Of a DNA stretch of 64,000 bases, positions 10,761-22,078 are shown in pieces. Source of the DNA: Ustulina deusta (taxonomy: Eukaryota; Ascomycota; Sordariomycetes; Xylariales; Xylariaceae); assembly GCA_023159155.1 (NCBI GenBank), contig JAJNNX010000057.1, positions 186,001 to 250,000 of the forward strand, in the 5' to 3' direction. The stretch's first letter is position 1, and every line of letters begins with the position of its first letter. Below the pieces are notes generated by a model. It was not told the DNA's origin, made no database searches, and worked only from the letters and a program-made list of their open reading frames with translations. The position numbers and the translations under genes were made by a program.

Positions 10761-13593
10761 TTAAACAACCGGTGCCGCCGCCTTGACGTCATCCGTCGCC
10801 TCCGACTCGTACTGCTTGAAGTTTTGGATGAAGAGGCCGCCCAGCTTCTTCACCTCGGCGTCGAAGCTGTCTGCGCCTGCCGTCCAGGCCGTCTTGGGGT
10901 TCAGCAGCTCGTCGGGGACCTTGGGGCACGTCTTGGGCACTTGGAGGTTGAACACCTCGTATGTCTCGTACTCGGCCTTGGCGAGCTCGCCCGAGTGGAT
11001 GGCGTCCAGGATGGCGCGCGTGTACTTCAAGGGACAACGCTTGCCGCCGTGCACGTAGCCGGCACCGACCCAGCCGGTGTTGAGCAGCCAGGCATTGGCC
11101 TTGTGTTGCTCGATCTTGTCTGCCAGCATCTTCGCGTAACGCATCGGGTGGAGGGCCAGGAAGGGTTGAGCAAAGCAGGACGAGAAAGTGGCCTGTGGTT
11201 CTGTCACGCCATCCTCGGTACCAGCCATCTTGGAAGTGTAGCCGGAGATGAAGTGGAACATGGTCTGCGCGCTGTCGAGCTTGGAAATCGGCGGTAGGAC
11301 ACCCCGAGCATCGCAAGTGAGGAGGATGATGTTGCTGGGGTGGTTCTCGGAAAGACAGGGGATCTTGGCGTTGCTGATGTACTCGATGGGGTATGCACTG
11401 TAGCGTGGGTCAGCCAGCCGAACAAAAAAGAAAATCAACACACGGAACAGGAAAACTCACCATCGCGTGTTCTCGGTGAGGGTGGCGTCGTCGTAGTCGA
11501 CCTCTCGAGTTTCCTGGTCGAAGACGACGTTCTCGAGAACGGAGCCGAAGCGAATGGCGCCGAAAATATCGGGCTCCTTTTCGGCCGAAAGACCAATGCA
11601 CTTGGCGTAGCAGCCACCCTCAATGTTGAAGACACCGCGCTCACTCCAGCAGTGCTCGTCATCACCAATCAGGGCGCGGTTGGGGTCGGCCGAGAGAGTG
11701 GTCTTGCCAGTACCGGATAGACCGAAGAAAAGCGTGACGTCGCCGTTCTTGCCCTCATTGGCGGAAGAGTGCAGAGTCAGGACATTGTGCAAGATGGGCA
11801 TCTCGTAGAACAAGACGGTGAAGACACCCTTCTTCATCTCACCAGCGTACTCAGTACCCAGGATCACCATCTCCTTCTCGGCAAAGTTGATGGCGACGGA
11901 GGTGCCCGAGGTCATGCCCTCGGTGAAGCGATTGGCAGGGAAAGTGCCGGCATTGTAGATGGTGTAGTCGGGGTGGAAATGCTCGAGCTCCTCGCGGGGA
12001 GGGCGGATGAGCATGTTTCTCATGAAGAGCGCATGGTAGGCGCGAGCGCAGATAACACGAACGCGAATTCGGTACTTCTCGTCCCAGCCGGCATAGCCAT
12101 CAACGACGTAGATTCTTGTTCTCGTGTTCAGGTAGTCGACAGCACGTTCGCGGTTGATTTTCCAGACCTGTGAAATCGCACCGTGTTAACACCGACGGTT
12201 TCAATCAAACGCTTTCTATTGTGTGACGTAGACGCATATAGACACAGGGTTGGGAGTCATTGGCAAATCATGACATATGTATGTGCAAAGGGGTCTGGAG
12301 AATGTGGGGGATGCAGAGGTGATCGGTCACAAGCCAGAAGTGGGTATGAAGAAGCTTGGCAGCATCTCGCCGCATATTTCCGCGAACCACGAGAAATATT
12401 TCTAGGATGGCGCCACAAACAGGGGTCTTCCCCAGAGTCGGTTTGATAGACCAGTCTGGACAAACGGCGATTGCCCGACATTTTCCTAACATGATTGGAA
12501 TAGTACCGGGTTGAGCGACTCATGACATGGAAAGGTTTAAAACTGTGACGTAAATCCTGCCTCATCACGAGATGGGCAGTAGCCGAGGTAGAAAACCGCC
12601 AAGGAACTTGGTAAGACACGTGAGGATTGGGAAACACCTAGGCCGCACGCCAAGCAGCACGAACCCGCTCACGAAAAAGAGGAAGAGGCTTTGCAAGTGA
12701 AGGTATTCAAAAAAAAAATAGAGAAGTTTGCTCTTACCTCTGGGGCCATGGGCTTATTTACTGGTCCCCACCTGTCAAGGAATTACATGTAAGTATGTGG
12801 TCGTTTGGACTCGTGGGAGGACAGTCAACTTACCAGATGTTGTTTTCTGATGATGGTTCTTTTACGATTCTCTTATCTGACGGTGATCGGCCAGTCTTGG
12901 CACCGGAGTAGGCTGTCAAGGCGCCACTCGAGGCGATGGCTGAACCCATCTCATATACCTTGATATGTTGTTAGAATAGTTGTGTCACATAGTCGCGTGC
13001 TTCATGTGCTCATGTGGAGGTTCGTCCTTACAAGGGCATCTTCGTACAAGGCAGCGACAGAAGGGTTGGGAATCTATTCAAAGTCTGTTAGCGAAGCTCC
13101 GCTCTGGTCCACATGTCTTTCTAGAAACCTACAATAGCGACTCTGTCATAGTCGATGTGTGCCTTCTCATGTAGCTCCTCCTCTACAAGATGAATTAGTT
13201 AACCCATCAACACAAAGACGAAAAGTCTCGTGTATGGCACCATACCTAATTCTGTGTGCTTCTCCTGAGATGGCCTTGAAAAGAGTCAATTGTCAACTTG
13301 GAGCTCCCCAGGACAAAATTCGATAGAACGGAGTTGACTCACTCAACACCACTGGGGTGGAGGGCGGTCTTGTTGACCTTGGTACCAGAAACCACTATCA
13401 CCATCGTTGTCAGTGATTTTGTAAAAGGAGGAACGATTCGAACGAGAAAGAAGGGCAACAGCTGAGTAAGGGGCCTACTTTTGTCGTTTTGGGGGGTGGA
13501 ATGGGAGAGACCGGAGCTGAGTTGTTGAGATTTGGGGCCTTTTACTGCAGGATCATAGTAGGGAGAAGCGGTTCTCTGGACGGGGTCAGGCAT
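10761..13593 (-). CDS. PCK1: phosphoenolpyruvate carboxykinase (ATP)
   Basis: Converts oxaloacetate plus ATP to phosphoenolpyruvate, the committed gluconeogenic step in the cytosol. Inferred exons (minus): 13593-13479, 13394-13343, 13274-13246, 13182-13133, 13073-13032, 12958-12834, 12771-12738, 12167-11461 and 11397-10761; 596 residues in frame. Diagnostic blocks are [26 protein letters not shown], the P-loop [10 protein letters not shown] at about 298-307, [14 protein letters not shown], and TGWVGAG further on. The gene is split into many tiny N-terminal exons and has one unusually long intron of 570 nt. Start choice is uncertain: MPDPVQRT at 13593, MVIVVSG at 13404, or an in-frame ATG 79 codons upstream at 13830. 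ACU-6 is the Neurospora name. Confidence 0.93.
12168..12737 (-). other. 570-nt intron of the PEPCK gene
   Basis: Donor follows ...KPMAPE (GTAAGAGC) and acceptor precedes [12 protein letters not shown]. Most introns in this window are 45-180 nt. The interior has a 126-codon ORF on the gene strand (12637-12257) without a recognised domain. Neither an introner nor a known element was recognised. Confidence 0.75.
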
Positions 13594-16500
13594 GGTTCTT
13601 AAACTTCGCGAGATAGTAGTAGTCTGGGGTCGTCGGTTGGCGGCTGAACTCAAGACGGATCTTAACGGGGAATTTCGTGCACGATAATATGGAGCATACG
13701 ACGAGATGTCGGCGGAGTGGATTGTGCTTGGGTGGTAACCCGGTCTAACCATGGCTCGAACCCGAGGATATATAGGAACGAGACGAGGGACAAGAGCGCC
13801 TGTGGAGCTCGTGACGACACTTCGAGACATTCCACTGGCCTACGATCTTCTTTGAGAGGTGCCCGGCCACGAATTCAAATCGGAGCAAGCCACCTGGAGA
13901 CCCCTGCATCATCGGGAAATGGAGACTATTGCGGTACCCAGCTGGGACAATGGTCTCTTTGTCGTGTCTGCGGTCTGTCTAACGAGTGTCTAGTGCGGCC
14001 TAGTGCTGGGTAGCGCAGCAGATGGCAGAGAATAGGGCAATGTCTAGCACCGGCCGACGGCCAGGGTAAGGCCAGACAGAGCAAGGCTAGGGGCGGTTGT
14101 GGATGGTGGATGGTGGTGGAGCGGCGAGCTGGGACGTGAGGTTTCGGCTGGCCAGGCCGCAGCTCGGACAAAGTCGTAATGGTTGATCACGACCCAAGCT
14201 GCCAGGATTGCATTTGCCAGGCAGCATGGACCCGGTTCGGGTATAAGTCGTGCAGGGGGCGTCGAGCGCCGCCACTGGGGGCGCTGGCGGCGCTCGCGGC
14301 TGGGTCGCATCTCCCGTGTTTTTCCATGACCCCAACTTCTCCAACATATCCATTGCTGGATCAGGCCCGAAACGTGGGATGATCAGGACACTGGCCAGCG
14401 CAAGGGAGGGTTCAGAATGCGGATTGTTTTCGTTGCATGGAGATCTCTGCATCGAGGAGACGATGCCGATATGCAAGGTCCTTCCTTTCTTTGATTTGGG
14501 CAATCAATCACCTAACCCGGACACACCAGACTGCCCCGAGTAGGTAAGTATTTACTATCTTGCCTATATTGCGCCAAAAGGGCCGAGTACCGCTGTCAGG
14601 CATGTGTGTACATTGCCTAGGTGCTAACACTACAATGTCTTGTTGCTATCGTTGTTGTCGTTGTCGTTGTTGTTGTTGTTGTATACTGCAACTAAGTACC
14701 TACCAATATCTACACTAGGTAACAACCGGCACCCGCGCTTCTCTGGTGGTACTATATGTATGGAGTTCAGGTTGGAGAAACCGCGGGGTTGAGGGGCCAT
14801 TGGCTGACACTAGAGCATGATGATATACACAACTGCATGTATAGGGCAATGTTCCATTTATTCTGTGCGCTTCGGTACCTCCAGATACAAGAGAAAAAAA
14901 ACCCTTCTCCATCGTGCGCACATGAAAATAGTCACTCCACATTCTACAGAATGCAAGAAAAAAGTTGGTATTCAAATGTTGCCAATTGGCTGGTATTATG
15001 TCACTTGAGACGTTTTCGTACTTTGGCTGAACTAATAAGTGTTTAGCGTGCGTTGGTGGAACTTACTAGCGGCCAATTAGACCTGTCGGATCTCTCCCCA
15101 AAGAGGCGCCAAAGAGGCGCCAAAGAAGCACAATGATGTATAGTCTAGCAGCAGAAACCGTTTAGGGGTCTGAGATGGAGAACTAGACTTTTCTATTTGT
15201 ATTCAACGGCAAACACCAATGTGCATCGCTTCGCGAACTTGGATGGCACAGACTGCTAACGTAGTTTGTCGTTCTCCACGCTCTTCGATGATGTCAATGC
15301 ATTCCGGCGCCGTCAGTCGAAGTGCCCAGTTCGATGGTGTTTTAGTCGATCCTCCTCCCGTAGTGTCAACAAGTCACGGCTGCTGTCACGTCAAGAGTGC
15401 TCCGTCCGGGCCAGGAAATGACGTCCTGCAGTGACACGTTCTGCCAAAGTCGAAACTACATTGACAACCAGTCTAATCTTCCTGTTGATTGCCGTGGTGT
15501 TCTCAGAGTTGTAGAACCCGAAAGTAAGTAGTACAAGCTGCACTACAGTACCGCACGGTTGGACCGTGTTGCATTTGATGCCAACCCGATTTTCGCCTAC
15601 TATGACGCGCCGGAGCAACGGCTCAGAATGCTGTGCCTCGTTGTGGCGCATTCTGGCACACCGCATTGCGTATTGAGCCTCCTACATGGCAGTTAGTCGA
15701 TCTTCGAAGTACCCTTGTAGCTTCAGCCCGTCTTGTTCCGCAACTGGCCGATGCGACTTGTCGCCCAAGCCTTTCCCGACTTTGCCCGACTTTCTGGGGA
15801 ACGCGCGCCCCGGTGAAGAGGAATCCATGAACCAGGATTAGGTACCGACCCGGTTATTGGGGATTGCACAAATTAGCGCCTTGGGGCTTTGGCTAGGCGC
15901 GTCTGCGCAAGACGTCCGCTCTTTTCAGCACCGCCGTCAGGGCCATCGTGACATGACAGAAAATTTTGCTCGGATTCGGGGCTCGCATGCGGCTGAGTTG
16001 CTCAGTGAAGAAGAAAATAGAATGGTCCATATGACCAACTTTCTTCGTAAAACACCTACCTAGTGTAGTGTGAAGTCACGATGTCCTCAGAAAAACTTTG
16101 CGGATGCTTAACCCAGGTAGGCAGTAGTCTAGGTAGTTTGAGCAAGCTGCGTCAGTGATCTTGGAAGGCGGCAACAGTTCGCGACTGGTGTCGTGTCGTG
16201 CCAAGCACTCCTTCCAGCACGCTAACAACGCGAGCGACGTGTTCGGACAGATCCGGAACCAAACCTACCGTATTGTCGAGAATCTGATCTGCAAGGGCTA
16301 GACTGGTTTCAAAATAGACGCCAGAGCACAACCCGGTACGACCTCGCATAGGTAATCATCAGAACCGTCATCCTTTGTTATTGCGTAGGGACAAGAAAGC
16401 GTAGCAACCGTCCAGGCTTGGTCTTACTCCTTCTTTCTCTTTGTAGCACAGATAGCAGTTGGAATATCGACCAAACGAGTATAAGCAAAAATATCGAGAC

Positions 16501-18413
16501 CCCTTTCGCATCTTGAAACCAATCAAGCATATGCTGCCGACGCTGTAAGCCAAGGGAGCCAGCCATATGACTAGTGCACTAACGAAACACTCGATGCCAC
16601 ATCGACAAACAAGGTCAGCGGGTTGCCGCGATACGGATCTGAATGATTGATTGAGTAGAATGTGCATTGGGAGGCTAACTCTGGGAAATCTTGGGACTCT
16701 TTAAAACTACAGACACAACACCACAGTACGTGAACTTGGAGCTTGTTGCTACTCTTTGAGCATTGTAGATAGCAGAGAAGAGATTGGAAGATCAACGGGA
16801 ACCAGTGCGTTTGGTTTGAAACAGCCGGATCGTCCACGACGCCAGAGCATCCAGCGAGCCCGTCTATTAGCTTGGATTTTTTTCTTCCGCTTCGTTTCCT
16901 GTCTAGTATTATTCTGAGTTTCATTATTCTCGGGCCTGGCGTCATTGTACCACGGCGAATTCTGGGGCATGTAGCTGTCCAACTCGAGTCAAACCTCTAG
17001 AAATGATAAAGTAACAACCAAATTTGAAGATACGGGCGTCAACTGTGCAGGTCTTCGAGCCGATGACTTTCCATGCTAGTCTGTACAGAAAAGGCGACTC
17101 CTCGCGATTATCAGCCGCCACGATAAGCGGCTAGTGAAAGATTCCTACTTTCCCAGCAAGACGTCCAAGCTACCCTGCCTGGCCACAACAAAAAAGGCAC
17201 AGGAGGCATGGAGAGAGGAGGAGCTTCCTATGTGATCACAGAGTTTAGATATTAGTCTGATAGACCTCTTCACCGTCTCTTTTCTTTGTCCAAGGTCTCG
17301 ATCTAACATCGTCTCCAACGCCAGAAAGAGGCTGCCTGCCAGTTACCCGTCAAATCACTTCATATTACTACAATCATATTGTGGTTAACATTATTTCGAT
17401 ATGGCATTCATTCGTCAACGCCATCGATATCCCACCAATCATAAGAGATGCCGGTATTATACCAATTCTTCTGCAGCGAAACAGGCGTAGTTGTCCACAT
17501 GGACAGCCACGTTCACCCCAACTTCCACCATATACACTCGTACTGGAATGCCACGGCGCAAACAGAATATTCCATAATAGGATCTCGAGCTGCTACAAAT
17601 GCTAGACTAATACTTAGAGTGTCAAGCTTAGAGTAGATTTTTATCCTGCAGTGGGTGGTACTTGCCGATCTTTTCTCGCATTCCTGAAAAGGGATGTTCA
17701 TAGCAGAAGGTGTTCACCAAGTATCACAGCCCCATACCGGGGTTTAATCTGGAAGTACAACATCAGCCCACGTCTATCGCTACTTCTTGTTCGTCCGATG
17801 ATAACATCGGTTCTCATTTCTTGCCGACTTTTACATCTACCAGTTTGTGCATTAGGACGGCTCACACGTAGTACTTGTACTTCAAGGGATTCAAGGGAGT
17901 GCATCACTCTGTAAGGGAGTGTCTCGTGAGAGAAGGGATAACTCTATTGGCCAACTTTGCTGATACAAATTATTGCCAATGATCTTGTGATGCACTGGGA
18001 ATCTCACAAGATGTTTGCTATCCTAGTATTGAATGCCCGCCTCCAATCACCCGGCAGATTTCATAACACAAATAGACCGATCCGACTCCCTCACGTCCGC
18101 TATCACGCTTGACTCCACGAGAGACTCCTATTTATATGAAGCTAATGGCTCCTCAGCACACACTCCAGCTTCCTCCATCAACACACACCCACCGCTTCCC
18201 GGCTCCTTGAAGTCAAAACCATCGCGAGTATATCCATCAGCTTCTCGCTGACAGTGCCACACACACCCAGCGCCTTAGCATAACAGCATATCATTATCGG
18301 CATAATCTTGTCTTCTCGCCCAGTCGCCCACTACAAACCTTTCAACCATCCTCAACGAAACAAGAGACAGACCGCCACACTATCGCGCAGTCACACTCCA
18401 ATCCGATCAGAAA
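13594..18413. other. gene-poor 4.8-kb interval
   Basis: No gene with a recognisable domain is seen. The PEPCK promoter should lie at 13594-14500. A (GTT/GTC)n microsatellite sits at 14640-14682 and a GGCGCCAAAGA tandem at 15100-15130. Minus-strand ORF fragments between 16150 and 16970 (for example one starting MPQNSPWYND at 16970, and a hydrophobic stretch near 16560) could belong to a divergent multi-exon gene, but I could not join them. From 18030 the sequence becomes C/A-rich and leader-like ahead of the small gene at 18414. Confidence 0.45.
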
Positions 18414-18602
18414 ATGTGCTTGGAAGTCACAATCTGGGTCACCTGCAGGGACGGTTGCACTAAGATAAGATCCGAAATCACCATCGAAAGATGCTCGAGG
18501 TACATGTCATTTCCTCGACGAAAGTGTACGCTAAGAAAGGAGAAGAAGTTTTCTGCTATGACCAACATAGATTGCTCAAGATGCGTGGGTCCGAGATGCT
18601 AA
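18414..18602 (+). CDS. small Cys-rich hypothetical protein (62 aa)
   Basis: A short ORF starting MCLEVTIWVTC, with eight cysteines including a terminal CSRCVGPRC. Its upstream 380 bases (C/A-rich, ending AGAAAATG) look like a fungal promoter and 5' leader rather than random sequence, which is the main reason to believe it. The layout (Cys spaced along a 60-residue basic chain) resembles small cytosolic zinc-binding-like proteins common in Sordariomycetes, but I do not recognise a named family. There is no signal peptide, so it is not an obvious effector. A different reading frame (18491-18691) overlaps and is less convincing. Confidence 0.42.
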   Translation: MCLEVTIWVTCRDGCTKIRSEITIERCSRYMSFPRRKCTLRKEKKFSAMTNIDCSRCVGPRC

Positions 18603-19214
18603 ATCGTCGGGATATCCTCGAGCGGTCGCACGCAGGCAAGGCCCTCGCTTCAGGACGGCTCATACGCAAGGAAGAGAGGTCTAGGTTTTGAGGACTAGTG
18701 GACGACGGGGATTTATTTCCCCTTTATTCCGTGTTAGCCTGTAGCTCTCTGAATCCCACTCGTTGTGTGTCTGGGTGCACACCAAACGCCTCTTCCTGCT
18801 ATGGGTTCTATACTATGCGATGAGTAAGTAGGCGTCGTTCGGTTGAGGAATATGCCATGCATGACTAGTTGCTAAGACGCATACACGCACAAGAGGTTAG
18901 TAAAATAGGCAGAAGAGAGATCCAAGGCGTTTGTCCATTAGCTACGTTAACCCGACCTTGATATAAGCTTGGAAAGAGAATGAGGGGATCACTTGTCAAC
19001 ACTAACGGCAACGAAGCATGCTAGGAGGATTGCTAGATATGACCGACCTGACAATCATCCTCACTGAAGGCCGATTTCAATGGAATTCTTATCCCGACAC
19101 GGGCTTGCCATCTACAGCGGTGTATCATATTCACGACGCATAAATTGACCAAAAACCGAGCATGCCCGAGTAACCAGGTTCCTAACTCTACACAAGAGCC
19201 TCCCACGATCCCAA
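18603..19214. other. intergenic, 3' regions
   Basis: Between the small plus-strand gene and the OHR gene. Short ORFs only; nothing recognised. Confidence 0.5.
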
Positions 19215-19875
19215 TCACATCTGGACGACTTCCACATTCGTAGTGACATTCCCGCGCGTGGCCCGACTATAGGGACAGACTTCCTTCGCCCTCTCGACGA
19301 TTGTCTCAATCTGGCCCTTCTCCAGACCCCGAATGGCAACCTTCATATCGACGCGGATGCCCATGTCGAGCTTCTTCATGTCGCCGACGAGATGCACCGT
19401 CGTGTCGACGACGCTGTCCTCGGGGTCCGCCGGCATCTTCGTCTTCAGCGACGCCGCCACGGCGTTCATGGCCGACTGGAAACAGGCGCCGTACCCGGCC
19501 GCGAAGAGTTCCTCCGGGTTCGTCTTGCCCCGGTCGCCCGCGCCCCCGAGCGCCTTGGCCGTCACGAGGCCGACTTGCAAGCCGTCTGCTTCCACATGCC
19601 TAGACGTGGAATAAACTCGGGTTAGCCTCTCCTCTCGATTGCACGATGATACCCGCGCGCCGAAAAGGCTGCCCAGACAGACATGAAAGAAACCGGCGTT
19701 GAGAAGGTTCGCCGTACCCGGACCGAGCTCCTTTGACCCTGGCGTGCGCGGAGTAGAGAATGGGCGCAGTGTCCGTGTTCAAGCGTCGTCTTCCGATGCC
19801 GCGCTCTGCTGCCAATCTCCGAGGCGCGCGCCGCGCAGTGGCGAGAAGCGGTTGCAGAGATCGTGCAGATGCCAT
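19215..19875 (-). CDS. OsmC/Ohr organic hydroperoxide resistance protein
   Basis: Thiol peroxidase of the Ohr subfamily, which reduces organic hydroperoxides. Two exons (minus): 19875-19718 and 19599-19215, joined in frame as RSG-HVEADG, giving 180 residues. The Ohr signatures are TNPEELFAAGYGACFQSAMN (peroxidatic Cys) and VCPYSRATRGN (resolving Cys). The first about 35 residues are Arg/Ala/Leu/Ser-rich without acidic pairs (MASARSLQPLLATARRAPRR), consistent with mitochondrial targeting. An upstream in-frame ATG at 19902 would add MLIAAEKSN; I prefer 19875 because it directly begins the presequence. Ohr is bacterial in origin but widespread in filamentous fungi. Confidence 0.9.
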
Positions 19876-20409
19876 GTTAGATTTCTCGGCCGCGATTAAC
19901 ATAGGTCAGTCTCCCAAATCAGGAATGAGAGAAAACATTGCATCCATGTTGGTTTTTTCCAGAATTCATGGCATGTCCCTTTGGGGAGAATGATGGCGGT
20001 CATTTAATCGTCATGGAGAGATATAGTTCCGCGTGACGTAGGAGATGCGATGCTGTGGGCAGATCCACTTACTCACAGATCACGAATGATATAAGGTTTC
20101 TGCCCAGTCCCTGACACCGAGCCTCGAATGCGACATGAGTTCTTCTTGATATAGCATGAACTGTTACATAGGAATTAGATACCGCAATTCCGTGAAGAGG
20201 GCAAGTTAAGAAGAGTGCGACGAGACGTACTGTAAGCCCTTTCACGTCGACTCTAGAACGGTTGATGTACTACATTCAGGACGATTCCCTGCAGCAATGA
20301 GCCTGAAGTAATTTGGGTATATCTCTAACGGAACCAACGCCCCTCGAACGCCAAAAATGCGGGCCGGACGGCCCATCTAAGGAACCATTTACACGACGTC
20401 AATTCCTAT
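19876..20409. other. intergenic, OHR promoter
   Basis: About 530 bases upstream of the OHR gene and downstream of the Zn2Cys6 factor. No gene, repeat or RNA recognised. Confidence 0.5.
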
Positions 20410-22078
20410 CTATGCCTGTACGAAATCTGGTAACCTTAATTGCCCACAAACCCAAGAGATGCTCTCCCCCCATTCTGGCGTCAGGATGGCTGGCGAGGGG
20501 GATCTAGGTGGGAAAAGCTGCATGGCTTTCCAGATGCCAATGGTCAACCGCCTCCCCAGCTCCTTGGCCCACCAAAACTCGTGGCCGATACGCTCGATCA
20601 GCACGGCCCAGTGCATGAGGATGAGAAGAGCCATGGGGTCGGAGGCCTTGACGGCTGCCGTGAAGTCCGGCCCCGCGCCACCCGGGAACACGAAGCAGAA
20701 CCCTCGTAGAATTGCGCGCTGTTCCTCGGCGAAACAGCGCTGGAGCAACCCGATAGCGCCCCTCCACGGCGTCGCGGGCGTCATGGAAGTCGTCGAGAGT
20801 GTGTCGCTGAGCGGGGTGGTCGCGACACTCAGCTCGTCGCTCGCTGCGGGCGTTGTTCCCTGGTACCGGGAGCTGTGGTGCAATTCATTGAGATCATGGA
20901 GGCGAGTGAGCGCGGTCCGCGTGCCCGGGTGCAGCGCAACGGCTGATGCAAGCCCGTAGTTTAGATATGCGCGGAGGGGAACAGGGCTGTCGAGAAGCCG
21001 CTGGAAATTAGTTTGCGCGATGTTGACTTAGATATAAAGTGTTAGTGACGTTTTTTTTCTAGACATATGAATAGAGATTTCGGCGGCATATAGCACCACC
21101 GGGACATGTGTGCTTGAGATTGGCTGAGTCAAGGGAAGTGGCTCTTGGGATACTCACCGCTGCCGTTCAGGAGGTCGAAAGCCACGGCCACCGTGGACAA
21201 GGTGTTCAGTTCGTTACCCTCGGAAAAGTTGCACTGGGAGAATGCAATGTTGATAAAAGCCGTCATGCTTGAGTATATGTAGAGCACATGATGCATTGCT
21301 GGGTCCATTTTCCCCAGGTGTATTCGAAACGAGCGACTTGCTCTGTCGTCTTCGCCACGAAAGGTCAGTCTCTGGCCCAATTGAGCGTTACAGGGGAAAT
21401 GTGCGCCTAGGCGTAGGTATTCATTACCGTGCCTGGGCTTGAGACGGACGGATGGTCACTTACAGAGCTCCATGGCAACATTATAGTAACCCCTCGCTTC
21501 CGGTTCCTGTGCCATCGTAGACCTATGGAGGGCCGCCGCAACAAATATGCCATTCAGCAGGAAATCATAGCGCAGAGCTTCCTGGGGCATGATGAACTGC
21601 ATGTAGTGGTGATCCTCTGGCACACTGCAGAGGCTTTTATACGTAGTTGTTGACCAGCAATGCATCAACTCGAGTTCCAGCCTCCTCCGACATTCCTTCA
21701 CGACCAGGCCGCCCGGCTCGCTCAGGCTCCTCTCCTCTGAGCTGCAGCTAGACGGCGACCTTCTGGCCTGCGCCAGTGCAGTCAGCTTGTCGCCTTTTGC
21801 CCAGGCATATTCGCATTTTGCATTCCGCAGGGTGCAGTTATTACAGGGCGGGCCGGATTCATCACACTGTCATCAAGAAAAATCTTAGCCCCCACGTTCA
21901 CATACTCAGATGTTCGATGTTCAGATGTCCAGATGTCCAGATCGGCATGGCCCGCGCCGGTATCACGCCGTGGTTCATGTCGAAGACTTCGGACGAAAAG
22001 GCGTACCTTTGTGTGCCACTTTTTACAATTCAAGCACCCGCGTCGCGACTTTTTGTGAGACCTCCTCTGTTGCATCAT
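20410..22078 (-). CDS. Zn2Cys6 fungal transcription factor
   Basis: DNA-binding regulator, target unknown. Inferred exons (minus): 22078-22007, 21866-21464, 21406-21158 and 21026-20410; 446 residues in frame. The zinc cluster lies within residues 10-45 and is split by intron 1: C-x2-C-x6-C-x6-C-x2-C-x6-C, complete with all six cysteines once CLNCKKWHTK is joined to CDESGPPCNNC. The remainder has the helical layout of short C6 factors of the sterol-uptake-regulator-like group (a MALLILMHWAVLIE-type helix and a WW-K-ELG motif near the C-terminus). Introns 2-4 have good CTAAC-type branch sites. It is flanked by gene-poor DNA and there is no biosynthetic cluster around it to suggest a pathway. 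Confidence 0.85.

Noticed and set aside
10789..11316. 175-codon ORF opposite-phase within the PEPCK last exon
   Set aside because: A frame shadow of GC-rich PEPCK codons.
16150..16970. Minus-strand ORF fragments starting MPQNSPWYND, with a hydrophobic fragment downstream
   Set aside because: I could not join the frames through credible introns and recognised no domain; the fragments may be chance or a decayed gene.
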